64,000 bases of DNA from Sebastes aleutianus (GCA_916700875.1 CAKAKS010000068.1:34288127-34352126), one strand, 5' to 3'. Positions 21,701-31,499 are shown, counted from the stretch's first letter. Made by a program: numbers and translations. The notes: generated by a model from the letters alone, not told the origin.

Positions 21701-23295
21701 AGCTTATTCTGACCACCTCAGCTACATCACAGAACCACACCCTGCCAGCTGTCAATCACTCTGCCCACTTCCTGTTCTCTGCTGCAGAGCCCGCCCAGCG
21801 AGGGGAGTACCGCTGTGTTTATCACCTCTATGTTTTCTCCTATAACTTCTCATCTGAGAGCCAGCCGCTCCATCTCACTGTCTCAGGTAACTTCATAGAC
21901 AATCTGAGTCAAACAGGGAAATGTGACACTGACAACGCACGCAGGCTTTAAAGTATTATTCATCTGAATCAGATAAAACGTCATGAGGTGCCAACTGTTT
22001 ACATGCATGAGACAGCAATGTCTTCATGTTTATTGCTGCTGTTCAGACTAATTAATTTAGTTCATTACATTTTATTATGTGTTTATTTGACCACCTGACA
22101 ATCTGAATCAGCCAGTTTATACAATTATTTGACTGCATGAAAACACATTTAGTGTTAATGAGATAAAGAAAAGTCACTTCCATCCAGAAAAGCTGCAGTC
22201 TGCAGATTTGTGATTTTTGTTCATGACTATAGAGTGGATCAGTTTACCCAGGACTCTTTAAATACCATGCACACAGTAGAAGACAGAGGATAAGAAGTGC
22301 AGCTTTGTGAGGAATTCAACCACTAAAAGTCAGAAAAAACAAGTTTCATAGCATTAAAGCTTTATTATTAGCTTGTTGAACGAGCCACCAAACAAACATC
22401 CACGGGGGAAAAGTGCTCTGCTAACTCCAGTTTGCAGGCTAGATGACTAATCAGCTGCTCAGCTGCAGCACATTAAACAGCATGTTAACATACCTGCAGA
22501 TATCTCTTTGCTCACTTTAGATGCTGGTGTGCTCCTTTACTCTTACTGGCTTGTGAGCTACAGCACAAGTTGATGTTTGTCTCTGGTTCTCCTGCCGGAG
22601 CTCAGCCTGCCAGCTGCTGTCAATCAAACACTGACACGCCCCTCCAGGTGCTGAGAGGAAGTATGCACAGGGTGTGATCCACACACTGCAAATACTGCAG
22701 CAATAAGTCAGAATACAACCACAAAGACAATGAGGACTTGTGATTTGTGGACATGTGTCCTCTCAGCTGAAAGTAACAATCACACATTTTAAAAAGTACA
22801 AGATGTAAAAGCTGAAAATAGTTTGAATGAAGCAACTTTAGCTTCAGAGAAACGTGCTGCACACATGTTCCTGTATGAACTGATGTAATCATGATTGTGA
22901 ATCTGTTCCAGCCTCTGTAACAGATCTGATCATCAGACTGGTTGTCCTCCTGGTGCTGATGGTGGGGTCCAATGTTGCCGTGTATTGCTACTACAAGGTA
23001 CTTTACACATCAATGTTAGGACTGTAGGGATGTAATATCCAACATTCAGTGTTTGGTGTACTTTGGGATCACAGCTTGGTATGTGTTTGGTACTGCGGGG
23101 AAAACTAAAGCTACATGCTACGTATCAAACTCAACACTTCCTACACTATTCTGTGACTTGAAGACATTTTCTGTCATGTCTCTCTAGGCCCCCAGAGGAC
23201 AGAAACCAAGACGAGAGGACAACATGGAGCTGGATCACCTCGGTGGTGCTGGTGACTTGCTGGGTGAAGAGGCAGGAGCCCAGGGGACAGAGTAG
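9682..23295 (+). CDS. Gene 1: multi-SRCR (7 domains) Ig-like membrane receptor
   Basis: Twelve exons with GT-AG junctions join to 2763 nt, 920 aa plus stop: signal peptide (1-14), linker (15-28), SRCR 1-7 (29-746, exon types B-A-B-A-B-A-B), Ig-like domain (747-856), TM segment (about 861-882) and cytoplasmic tail (886-920). Type-A domains carry all eight group-B cysteines; type-B domains lack C2 and C7. Architecture and sequence place it with group-B SRCR scavenger or pattern receptors such as CD163 and WC1, acting at the cell surface of leukocytes in known members. The Ig domain next to the membrane is a feature those mammalian proteins lack. The TM has an arginine near its outer end, and the tail has no ITAM, ITIM or tyrosine. 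Start chosen at 9682 because a hydrophobic signal exon follows and it is conserved in genes 2 and 3. Ligand and orthology are unknown. Confidence 0.88.
10180..12130. repeat. AT-rich (AAAT)-type arrays in intron 1
   Basis: Runs of aaataaat variants are interleaved with the recurring words tttatgtcacattttatcaa and gaggtcagaacatacaaat. Copies are at 35640-37560 and 59940-61850, and a related stretch lies at 28200-28660. The tetranucleotide-like order differs among units. ORFs reported in this sequence are compositional. Confidence 0.7.
10711..11035. repeat. Dispersed repeat in intron 1
   Basis: Begins near aatagattaaacttatatag and ends near gagaatgctctgct. Almost identical copies sit at the same intronic place in genes 2 (36184-36507) and 3 (60486-60812), so it predates the array duplication. 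It is related to the element at 2120-2715. Confidence 0.6.
13720..13870. repeat. Simple repeat (GCAC, CA and TA)
   Basis: Alternating cacgc/gcacg words followed by tatacata words. Genes 2 and 3 have a different CA/TA tract here (38750-38930, 63040-63150), so this locus is fast-changing. Confidence 0.7.
14457..14501 (+). CDS. Gene 1 exon 2, short linker
   Basis: 45 nt, phase 1-1, between ttttag and gtaaac. It encodes FSPGLQTEEHDAFK, a polar stretch right after the signal peptide. The cleavage site probably falls in or just before it. Confidence 0.8.
14579..14878 (+). CDS. Gene 1 exon 3, SRCR 1 (type B)
   Basis: 300 nt, phase 1-1. It encodes DDIRLVRGSSRCSGDLE through LEIICS. Six cysteines fill C1, C3, C4, C5, C6 and C8; C2 and C7 are missing. 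The C4-C5 loop (TTRLFPPSW) differs strongly from genes 2 and 3. Confidence 0.88.
15117..16462. mobile_element. Non-autonomous element with long terminal inverted repeats
   Basis: The left end gggtcctttcccatttc and the right end, read in reverse as gggcctttcccatttc, are inverted copies. The arms stay similar for about 240 bp, including the cggctcga, gaggcgaggaaaagac and atctggatcagctgtcag words. A 22-bp tandem repeat lies inside. No transposase frame is present. A copy at the same intronic place in gene 2 (39976-41002) lacks the 22-bp array. I see no clear target duplication. Confidence 0.7.
15583..15704. repeat. 22-bp tandem repeat, about six copies
   Basis: The unit gtgaacagtgttaactgtag (plus gt) repeats at 15583, 15605, 15627, 15649, 15671 and partly 15693. 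Single-base variants are aatt and caat. The array is missing from the gene 2 copy of the host element. Confidence 0.85.
16600..18010. repeat. Dispersed fish repeats in intron 3
   Basis: Two pieces share words such as gctgcaagcagc and tctgtctgtctgtgttattt. One covers 16600-17060 and the other 17840-18010. Both are in the same place in gene 2 (41140-41600, 42870-43045). The 78-aa frame at 16603 is shared with 41143 but follows repeat sequence and has no domain. Confidence 0.5.
18080..18394 (+). CDS. Gene 1 exon 4, SRCR 2 (type A)
   Basis: 315 nt, phase 1-1. It reads SIRLVNGTSLCSGRLEVK through AVGLTCS and has all eight group-B cysteines (LCS, SVC, VVC, LGC, FQC, LDC, NTC, LTC). Two NQS sequons lie in SNQSNQSW. 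The overlapping frames on both strands are shadows. Confidence 0.9.
18488..18790 (+). CDS. Gene 1 exon 5, SRCR 3 (type B)
   Basis: 303 nt, phase 1-1, separated from exon 4 by only 93 nt. It encodes HDVRLVGGSSRCAGELE through LEINCS. Six cysteines; C2 and C7 are missing. Confidence 0.9.
18791..19216 (+). other. Gene 1 intron 5 with SINE-like repeat
   Basis: A 426-bp intron. Its word tgtccaaagcaacgtacaa resembles a widespread fish repeat. Gene 2 has two tandem copies of this intron (43831-44256, 44963-45388). Confidence 0.6.
19217..19531 (+). CDS. Gene 1 exon 6, SRCR 4 (type A)
   Basis: 315 nt, phase 1-1. The core from CEDDFDLQDAE to GALYGD is the same as in the other type-A exons. It differs from exon 4 at NGK (T) and VENPVW (VEVPVW). 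Eight cysteines and two NQS sequons are present. Confidence 0.9.
19599..19898 (+). CDS. Gene 1 exon 7, SRCR 5 (type B)
   Basis: 300 nt, phase 1-1. It encodes DDIRLLGGSSRCDGTLE through LEVTCS. Six cysteines. The loop after C4 reads STGRRDDSYNRHAW. Confidence 0.9.
19899..20644 (+). other. Gene 1 intron 7, no gene seen
   Basis: A 746-bp intron matching 46071-46807 in gene 2. It contains gttttgccggcaaagat words of dispersed-repeat type near 20290-20350. No coding signal. Confidence 0.6.
20645..20959 (+). CDS. Gene 1 exon 8, SRCR 6 (type A)
   Basis: 315 nt, phase 1-1. Nearly the same as exon 6, with MENPVW and AVGLTC as its marks. Eight cysteines and two NQS sequons. Confidence 0.9.
21042..21347 (+). 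CDS. Gene 1 exon 9, SRCR 7 (type B)
   Basis: 306 nt, phase 1-1. The N-terminal third equals exon 7, after which it diverges (DHWDFERDQKVAAAVC). Six cysteines, ending LEVICS. Confidence 0.9.
21557..21886 (+). CDS. Gene 1 exon 10, Ig-like domain
   Basis: 330 nt, phase 1-1. It encodes one Ig fold with cysteines in FTISCSI and GEYRCVY, and QYPGGSFQLIL where the C-strand tryptophan would be. Phe replaces that Trp. N-glycosylation sequons appear at NHT, NHS and NFS. It differs from the gene 2 exon by about one base (DILAQ against DFLAQ). Confidence 0.9.
21887..22911 (+). other. Gene 1 intron 10, no gene seen
   Basis: About 1 kb. Matches the gene 2 intron except that gene 2 carries a 400-bp insertion (48505-48902). 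The 90-aa minus frame at 22620-22892 has no domain. Confidence 0.6.
22912..22997 (+). CDS. Gene 1 exon 11, transmembrane segment
   Basis: 86 nt, phase 1 in and phase 0 out. It encodes ASVTDLIIRLVVLLVLMV and then GSNVAVYCYYK. The helix carries an arginine (LIIR) in its outer third, which is unusual in a single-pass receptor. Confidence 0.88.
23188..23295 (+). CDS. Gene 1 exon 12, cytoplasmic tail and stop
   Basis: 108 nt, encoding 35 residues from APRGQKPRREDN to EEAGAQGTE, then tag at 23293-23295. The basic start marks the inner membrane face. No tyrosine motif is present; a DLLGEE stretch is acidic and leucine-rich. Confidence 0.87.
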   Translation, partial: APRGQKPRREDNMELDHLGGAGDLLGEEAGAQGTE

Positions 23296-24640
23296 GATCA
23301 TCCAGATGGACGGCTCAGCTCTCACACAACAGTCACATCAGAGCAGCGTTCTGTAATTGATTCTAAACATGATGCAGTGAGGACAATGGGACATTTTGTT
23401 GTATTATATATAATCTGCTGAGTGAACTGTTGCAGCATCATATAATCTGCAGAGCCAGGCAAAGAAAAACTGTGTTCCTCATCCTCTATAAGAGTGATGA
23501 ATACAACAGTTAAGAGACGAGGGCTAGGGTAAAGTGTTAGCATGCCTTATTCATGATTAACAAGTACTGTCACAGTACATAAAGTGATGTTTTTCATTAT
23601 TATATTCTTTGCATGATGAAAACAAGATGATGTTCTATCAGTTAAGAAAGCTAATGATAAGTATATTGTTGTTAATGTTTTGAAGGAAGCTCATTACATT
23701 AACCATGAGGAATACTTTGATGCTTCTGTCTGTGGTTTCTGTCTTTTGCTTAAAATAACTGTCAGATATCATTTTAATACTACTGAGTTTTCAGAGAAAT
23801 CTATGAAGAATTTAAGAGCTAAAATAATCGACTTAATGTGTAAATAGTTAGGAGTCGATGGCTTTGAAGCCACTAAAACCAAATTACAAACATAATGTGT
23901 TGTTAATGTTTCTGAACTGTTAAATAATGAGCTTTTTAAAATGCATCACAATAAATGAAGCTTGCATCGACTGAGTGGAACTAGATTGATTCTTTTCTCT
24001 TCGGCCACCTCTTGGTTACTGAAAGTCTGCTGATAAGAAAATCACTCATTGTTGGCAGGACGTTGTAATATATAACAATTACAATATGATGCATTATTAT
24101 TAATTACTCAACTTTTCAACATTATTTTAGAATTGAAAGCTCCACTTTGAACAGGCCTTGGGTAAAGTTAAGTACATTGTAGCGTTATTGCATAGAGCAG
24201 ATTAATAATCAATCATTCATTGATATCAAAATATGTATCTATAATTAATAACCCACAATTATTAATCATAAACCCATGAATTGTCATTAAAGGTGAAGGA
24301 GAGTGGTGACACTCAGCTTCAAATATCACACACAATTAGTTTTAATATCATACTTTACCCAGGCGTCACCCAGTTTTATAAAAACAGGGAAAGATTCACA
24401 ATGTGATATTAATCAGTTGAGTCTCTAATCTCAGGGTTGCTATGGAGTTCTTGGGTCTAGTGAACAGTGATGTGAATTGTTTATATACAAACACAAAATC
24501 AAGTAACCAAGTTCTTTATGAAATGAAATGTTTATTGGACTAACTACATGACTAAACTACTGACAGAATAACTGAATAAATGATCAAACAAAAGGAAAAA
24601 GGAATAGAATGAATAAAGGATAATTAAAGGAATACAGAGA
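23296..24640 (+). other. 3' UTR and 3' flank of gene 1
   Basis: Matches 49841-51190 in unit B almost base for base. Includes the AATAAA at 23950. The segment from about 24170 also matches, in reverse, 58640-59125. No further gene. Confidence 0.6.
23950..23955 (+). promoter_or_regulatory. Candidate polyadenylation signal, gene 1
   Basis: AATAAA about 655 nt after the stop, conserved at 50492-50497 downstream of gene 2. The cleavage site is not identified. Confidence 0.45.
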
Positions 24641-24736
24641 TTTGTGTGAGAAACTTTTGGTACGGACGGTTTAAGCACAGATTTGTGCCTGTTGACTGAG
24701 GCCCAGTGTGTGTTGGTGAGTAAAACCAACATGTAA

Positions 24737-25880
24737 ACATAACTTTTGTTTTTCTGACTTTTTTTTCTTTTTTTTTCTACGTTTTTCAAAAACATTTTCA
24801 GACATTTCATTTTTTTGACTTTTACTTTTTTCTGACATATTTTTAAACGTTTTTCTCACTTTTCTTTTTTTTTTTTTACATTTTTCTGACATTTTTTAGA
24901 TATTTTATTTTTTTGACAGTTTTTCGAAAAAAAATTCTGACTTTTTTTCTTTTTTCTTTTACATTTTTCAAAAACATTTTCAGACACTTTTCTGAATCTT
25001 TTTATTACATTTTTATTACATTTTATTATTTTGACATTTTTTACAAAAAAAGGATCTGTCTTTTTTATTTTTTTTATTAACATTTTTCAGATATTTTTCT
25101 GACACTTTATTTTTTTTACATTTTTCGAAAAAAATGTTTTGACTTGTTTTTTTTTTACATTTTTCTGACATGTTTTTTAAACATTTTATGACTTTTTTTT
25201 TTTTTTTACATTTTTCAAAAACAATTACAGACACGTTTCTGACTTATTTTCTGACATTGTTTCGACATTTTATTTTTTTGACGTTTTTCGAAAAAATGTT
25301 GTGACTTTTTTTTTTTTTTACTTTTTTTTAACGTTTTTCAGACTTTTCTTTTTTTGACATTTCTCGAAAAAAATTTCTGGCTTTTGTTTTTTTTTTACAT
25401 TTTTCTGGCATGTTTTTTAAACTTTTTTTTACATTCTTCAAAAACATTTTCAGACACTTTTCTGACTCTTTTTCTGACATTTTTTTACATTTTATTATTT
25501 TTACACTTTTTACAAAAAAAGATCTGTCTTTTTTAATTTCTTTTTATTTACATTTTTCTGACGTTTTTCAGATATTTTATTTTTTTGACATTTTTCGAAA
25601 AAAAATTCTGAATTTTTTTTTTTTTTTACATTTTTCTGAGATGTTTTTTAAACTTTTTTTTTCTGTTTTTTTCTTAAACTTCTCAAAAACATTTTCAGAC
25701 ACTTTTCTGACTTTTTCTTACATTTTTTAGAGATTTTATTTTTTTGACATTTTTCGAAAAAAAATTCTGACTTTTTTTTTTTTTTAATTTTCTGACGTTT
25801 TTTAGATATTTTTTGAAAACATTTTTCTTTCTTTTTTTACATTTTTAAAAACATTTTCAGACACTTTTCTAACATCTTTT
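24737..25880. repeat. T-rich satellite
   Basis: Extremely T-rich on the + strand, built from degenerate words: tttctgac, tacattttt, attttattttt, gacatttttcgaaaaaa and caaaaacattttcagacac. The cgaaaaaa word recurs near 24926, 25127, 25288, 25363, 25596 and 25755, an irregular spacing of roughly 75-230 bp. All reading frames here are low-complexity artefacts. Confidence 0.8.
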
Positions 25881-25924
25881 TTAAATATTAAATAAATGTA
25901 AAAATATGATAATAATATATATAT

Positions 25925-26790
25925 ATATATATTTATATGTATGCTCAAATCATAACATGGAAAACTGCAGCCCAACAGGCAACAACAGTGTGTCAATGTG
26001 CTGACTTGACTATGACTTGCCCCAAACTGCATGTGATTATCATAAAGTGGGCATGTCTGTAAAGGGGAGACTCGTGGGTACCCATAGAACCCATTTACAT
26101 TCACTGATCTGGAGGTCTGATGTCAAGGGACCCCTTTGGAAATGGACATGAAAGTTTTGACTCGCCAAAATTTACACAAGTTTGGAGCGTTATTTCACCT
26201 CCTTCACAACAAGCTAGTATGACATGGTTGGTACCGATGGATTCTTTAGGTTTTGTAGTTTCATATGATACCAGGGTCTGACTTTTCTTCTGCCTTTCTT
26301 TTAGACATTTTCCAGACTTTTTTTACGTTTTTTTGTATAATATTTGGACATTTTTCTGACTTTTTGGGGGTTTTCTTAGGACTTTAAAAAAAATATATAT
26401 ATTTGTTTTATTTTTCTTTCTGGACATTGTTCAGACATTTCTACGAATTTTTTATCGGACGTTTTTCAGACATTTTTCAGACTATTTATTGACATTTTTC
26501 GGACATTATTTTGGACAAAAACCCTCACTCATTCACATATCTGGAGGTCAGAGGTCAAGGGACCCCTTTGAAAACGGCCATGACAGTTTTTAATTTTAAT
26601 TTTTTCGGAGCGTTATTTAGCCAATGGATTCTTTAGGTTTTCTAGTTTCATATGATATCAGTATCTTCACTCTATCTATAAAACTGAGCCCGCTAAAACC
26701 TTCGAAAGATCAACGCGTTAACGTGTTCAAGAAATTATCGGCGTTAAAATGAATTTGCGTTATTACCGCGTTAATTCCTCACAAAGGAGA
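25925..26790. repeat. Dispersed fish repeat, unit B copy
   Basis: Counterpart of 253-880, with the same order of words and the GCGTTAA-rich end. It includes an extra piece near 26100-26220 (tttggagcgttatttcacc), so it is more complete than the unit A copy. Confidence 0.6.
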
Positions 26791-28122
26791 AGCTGGAACA
26801 GGGTAATGTCCTGCATTTTAAAAATGGGTGCTGCTTAATTGACTCATCAGTTAACCGAATAATTGTTTCAGCTCTAACGAGATCTCATCAGACACATTTC
26901 ACTTGTGCTTATATTGTTGAAAAGGACTTTAAATCTGAAAATTGTGCAATAAAACTCAAAAACAATGATTGACCTGCAGCAGTCTATCAGTGATCTCCAC
27001 CCGCAGATTGCAAAACATAAAGAAATATTCAAAATATGCCTGAACTATGTGGATGGTGGGTGTGTCTTGTAGGCAGATTCTTCAGTTCCAGCACCACAGA
27101 TCCTTTACTGCCTCCCTCTGATGTCTGTCTGCAAAGGGCCATTACTCTGTATGGAAATTATATTACAGTATTATCATAAATTAAATTAAAGAAGACGCTT
27201 TTTTTTTTTAAGAACTTGAATAAAGTTAATTAACAAACAAGTTTACAAAGTTATGACATAAATAATAATACAATTTTGCATACATAATATTTGTATTAGA
27301 CTTTCATATAAATACAAACATAAAAATATATGAATAAGAACAAAAAAATAAAATGTTAAAGCTGAACAAAGGTGATGACTAAGAGAGCAAAATACAGATT
27401 AAACAAACAAACAATAATTTAGATTGGGCCAACATTATTTTACTTATGTTATTTTGCTTTTAAATAAATGGGGAGAGATTTTATTTTTTGTTATTTTAAC
27501 CCCACTGAGCAGAAAAATCGGTTTAGGTTTAAAGTTACATTTTAATGTTTTATTTTGAAATAATACAGGAAGTGAAAATTGTCTCTGCCTTGTGATGCTG
27601 ACAAGAGATTTGACTCTTTGCTCCCATCTGGTGATCAAATAGAGGAACTGCAATACTAATAAATGAGTGGCCTACAGTGTTTCTGCAACTATTTTTAAAT
27701 CCAAGCAAGGTAAATATGCCTGATAAATATATACACAGTGTTATTACTCATTCATTCATATAATAAATACATAATATATATATATATATTATATATATAC
27801 TGTATATATTTACTATTATTTGTATTATTATTTTAATTATATCTTATCTTATTATATATATTATATATGTCTTATTACATTATTTTTATTGATTGAAATA
27901 TTATATCTTCTCATATAATTTCTTACATCTTCTTGTATTATCATATTATACAGCTATACTACTATTATACTATTACATTTCACTAAAATATACACCACTA
28001 TATTCAGTACTCTTGCACTATTTGCACTACCATTGGCACACTGTCACTGTCACTTCACTTCACTTCACTTCACTGTGGTGCTATTCAATTTTATATTGTT
28101 GGGACGTGTATATATATAGTAG

Positions 28123-28154
<32 letters not shown>

Positions 28155-29012
28155 TTGATATTAGAATTGATATTACTGTTATAATTTGCTTCTTTTTATT
28201 TTTCTATTAATTCCCTTATTTATTTACTCTTCTATTTTATTTATTTGTGTATTTATTTGTATTAATTTTGAAATTAATCTGTTTATTTTTGCATTTATTT
28301 TTAATTTATTTAGAATTTATCATTAAAAAGATCCCCATTTCTGTATTCTTTTCTTTGTAAATTTCGTTACACATTTCTTTATGCATTTCTCTACGTGTGT
28401 CATGGGGTCAGAGCATATAAATACTAACATTTAAAAATAAATGCAAAAATAAATAAATAAATAAAAAATAAATAAATTTAAAATTGTATAAAAATAAATA
28501 CATGAATAAATAAGAGGAAGGAATTAAACAGAAGGCTAAATATATAAAGGACTTAATGAAAAGATGGATAAATAAAGAAGAAAATTAAAACAGATATATC
28601 AATTTATGTCGTATTATATCAATTAATTACATTTATTTTTTGTATTATTTTTTGCTACATTAAATTACATATTTGTTTATTTATTGAGTAATTTTTTATT
28701 TTTTTTTCATTCTGGTAGGTTCTGTCCTCCATAATAAACTATACAGGTTGAACATAGTATTAAAATCATTATGTCAAATTAAAAAAAAATCAATAAAAAT
28801 CAAATAAATTAAAGTAGGCCTACATTAATTGTAAGTAATACAAAATAATATAATAACTAAATAGAATTCTTCAATTTAAATTAAAGGTTAGAACATTCAA
28901 GTTCTATTATTGTATCATATTGTACAATCCTACACCTCTTATCAGTTGTTTTGCAGATTCATATATATCAGGGATTTACAATGAAACTGAAAGCCATTAT
29001 ATAAAGTGTTTC
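26791..29012. other. AT-rich spacer before fragment B, no gene seen
   Basis: Matches 881-3040 of unit A apart from the missing 2120-2715 repeat. The part after about 28317 is absent from unit A. It includes TA microsatellites (27770-27800, 28110-28155) and an AT-rich aaat array (28200-28660). Confidence 0.6.
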
Positions 29013-29026
29013 TAGCTTTGGCTGGA

Positions 29027-29062
29027 CACACACCTGCCCACCTGTTGGACTCACCTGCTCAG
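29027..29062 (+). pseudogene. Type-A SRCR exon stub (fragment B)
   Basis: Matches the last bases of type-A exons (cacctgc, then gttggactcacctgctcag), followed by the type-A donor gtagaagaggagctg. An internal deletion has removed ggcaaagctg. Nothing upstream resembles the rest of the exon. Confidence 0.75.
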
Positions 29063-29138
29063 GTAGAAGAGGAGCTGCAGTTTTGATTTGCCGTACAGGT
29101 TTACTTCCTCTACTAACTATTCTCATGCCTCTGCTCAG

Positions 29139-29427
29139 ATCCAGACTATATCAGGTTGTTAGGAGAGGCCAGCCGCTGTGCTGGTAAACTGGAGATGAAA
29201 AACCACGGAGAGTGGAGGCCAGTGGCCAGCACTGACTGGGACCAGGAAATTCCTGACACGCTGCAGACTGCAACGTGTCGACAGTTGGATTGTGGTTCTG
29301 CTGTTATAATATATAAATTGTTTAATCAACTTTCAGCACAACCTGTGTTGTGGAATGAAGGAACTGAAGGAATGTGTGGAAACAACGGATGCACTCGACC
29401 ATTCCAGCCTGGAAATCACCTGCTCAG
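29139..29427 (+). pseudogene. Type-B SRCR exon with frameshift (fragment B)
   Basis: Reads DYIRLLGEASRCAGKLEMK and CRQLDCGSAV in the entry frame. After about 29340 the expected end (ELKECVE to SLEITCS) is in another frame. The length of 289 nt confirms a net frame change. The splice sites ctcag and gtaac are intact. Confidence 0.85.
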
Positions 29428-29703
29428 GTAACACCATTAATGACCCCGGTGGTAAAGGCGATGTTACATTATATTACTTTGCTTAGCCTGTTGGCAACGC
29501 AACCCGGAGCCAGATAAGCTGAGGAAATGGATGGATATTTAGTCTAAAAATCCTCTCTCTTCCTGTCTGGTTCGTGATGCATGAACATGTGGGAGGGATG
29601 AAATCAAGCTTTGTCATTGAGGATGATTTGTGCTTTCAATTCTTTGGGCTCTATTTTCATGGCTCAGTTTAGTTTAGCTAATCATCTCCCTTTTTGTTAA
29701 CAG

Positions 29704-30013
29704 ACTTGCTGGCTCAGCCAATCATCTCCCTCTCTCCCTCCACTGACGGGGTCTCCGAGGCCAAGCAGCAGGGGCTTCAGGTGCTCATGGGCTCCAACTT
29801 CACCATCACATGCTCCATTGAACCACAGTACCCAGGAGGCTCCTTCCAGCTCATCTTCACCCCCTCTGACACAGCACAGAACTACACCCTGCCAGCTGTC
29901 AATCACTCTGCCCACTTCCTGTTCTCTGCTGCAGAGCCCGCCCACCGAGGGGAGTACCGCTGTGTTTATCACCTCTATGTTTTCTCCCTTAACTTCTCAT
30001 CTGACTGTCTCAG
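29704..30013 (+). pseudogene. Ig exon with 20-nt deletion (fragment B)
   Basis: Open from DLLAQPIISLSPSTDG through GEYRCVYHLYVFS, with both Ig cysteines. A 20-nt gap just before the donor, between ttctcatctga and ctgtctcag, changes the frame. Fragment A keeps those bases. About 85-90 percent similar to the Ig exons of genes 1 and 2 by eye. Confidence 0.85.
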
Positions 30014-31266
30014 GTAACTTCATAGACAATCTGAGTCAAACAGGGAAATGTGACACTGACAACGCACGCAGGCTTTAAAGTATTATTCATCTGATTCAGA
30101 TAAAACGTCATGAGGTGTCAACTGTTTACATGCATGAAACAGCAATGTCTTCATGTTGTTGTTCAACACTTCAGCCCCCTAGTGTTGTATTAACGTATTG
30201 CTCTGCTAGTTGTAAACTAGTTGAAACCGACCTCTTCTCAACATGCAGCTTTACAGGACTAGTTTGTTTAATTCAGATAAAAGTTATGCAGATATGTGTG
30301 ACAAAATCATCTCATATCTCAGGTCCACTTACAAAAGTTGTCTCTTTTTCTGTGATACTATAGTCTGACTGCTATCAGCCTAATTTGTACCCGTATTCCT
30401 GTATACTGGAAGACTTGTGCACAAATGCTGTTCCATGCAAAGACCCAAACCGGACAGCATTTAAACAATTACAGATGTTATATTGTTCTGCATGTACCAG
30501 TAGTGTGTGAAATTAATATTAGTATAATAGCTTACAATGCTTTATTTAGCCCCTTTTATCCTCCCAAAACATTGTATTCAGTTTCACTATTCTGTGTTTC
30601 TCAGTGCAAAATGCATAAAATGAACTCTCTTAATTGAATAAATAAGTCGCCTTTCTCTTACGAGCCAATCATTATCTTCATTACAATAATATGAAGAGCA
30701 AAACATTCCTAAATAAAAATCCTCAGAAATCTTTCAAACTTTATGACACTCTTCATCTTCATCACTTTCAATATAAAGCGATATTTAGACGTGGCATGAA
30801 TGCAAACAAAGTTAATATAAAGACACAGATGAACACAAGAGTCTCTGCAGCAAATGTCAGTCAGGAAACGTGCACGTTAACAGATTGTGAAGACAAACAC
30901 ACTGAAAAAACACTTGTTCGATCAAAGAAAGCAAATATTTCACTGTGAGATTTAGATGATAGAGCAGTCCACTCTCAGCTCTACATGATGTACTGTCACA
31001 TTTAGTGAACACTAAATTAAAGTAGATGCATTTCAGATTGTCAGTGTCAAAAAATAACAATTAAAGATATTTTTAATGGCATCTGTGTTTGTTTATTCAA
31101 CTAAAATTTCCATTTAACTCCTGACAGTTATTTTAGTGTTAATAATCTGTTTAATAAAAACAAAATAAATATTGAGCATTACTTTTATTTAATGGTTTAA
31201 AGGGACTTAAGGCAGCTTTACCTTTCATTAAAATGATCTGATGTGATGATTTTGGATCTGTTCCAG
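30014..31266 (+). other. Fragment B intron
   Basis: Contains the segment equivalent to what the LINE replaced in unit A (30600-31085). The 85-aa frame at 30691-30948 lies in that segment; it has no recognisable domain and I do not call it a gene. Confidence 0.55.
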
Positions 31267-31349
31267 CCTCTCTAACCGAGTTGATCATCAGACTTGTCCT
31301 CCTGCTGGGTGTGATGTTACTCATCACTGCCCTCTGCTTCAGCTCTAAG
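31267..31349 (+). pseudogene. TM exon of fragment B
   Basis: 83 nt, the same as 5633-5718 but for an in-frame loss of one Val codon. Encodes SLTELIIRLVLLLGVMLLIT with the outer arginine kept. Confidence 0.83.
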
Positions 31350-31472
31350 GTACTGCACATCCTTATTCAGAGGACGGTTGGGTTCAATTGAGAATTTAGC
31401 AGAATATATTTAGTTAGAAGAGTCCAGTCATTTTAGCAATAACAACCCATGTTTTCTGTCATGTCCTTCCAG

Positions 31473-31499
31473 GCCAGCAGAAGCCAGAAGCCTGGATGA
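31473..31499 (+). pseudogene. Short tail exon of fragment B
   Basis: Encodes ASRSQKPG then tga, identical to fragment A. The nonsense change therefore came before the unit duplication. An AATAAA follows at 31810-31815. Confidence 0.8.

Larger units (their letters stand above)
29027..31499 (+). pseudogene. SRCR-Ig receptor gene fragment B, broken
   Basis: Order: type-A exon stub, type-B SRCR exon, Ig exon, TM exon and short tail exon. The SRCR exon is 289 nt and the Ig exon 310 nt. Neither is divisible by three, unlike every other such exon in the window (300-324 and 330 nt), so the frame is broken twice. No signal exon or promoter precedes it. It shares its TM and stop-truncated tail with fragment A, so both descend from one short-tailed subfamily. 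It could still supply sequence for gene conversion, which is inference only. An alternative is a 3' exon set used by read-through from gene 1; the frameshifts argue against it. Confidence 0.85.

Noticed and set aside
25354..25730. Phe-rich frames in the T-rich region
   Set aside because: Pure composition effect of poly-T; no domain and no conservation in 1-180.
30691..30948. 85-aa frame in the fragment B intron
   Set aside because: No domain; AT-rich and lysine/asparagine-rich, and the segment is missing in unit A.
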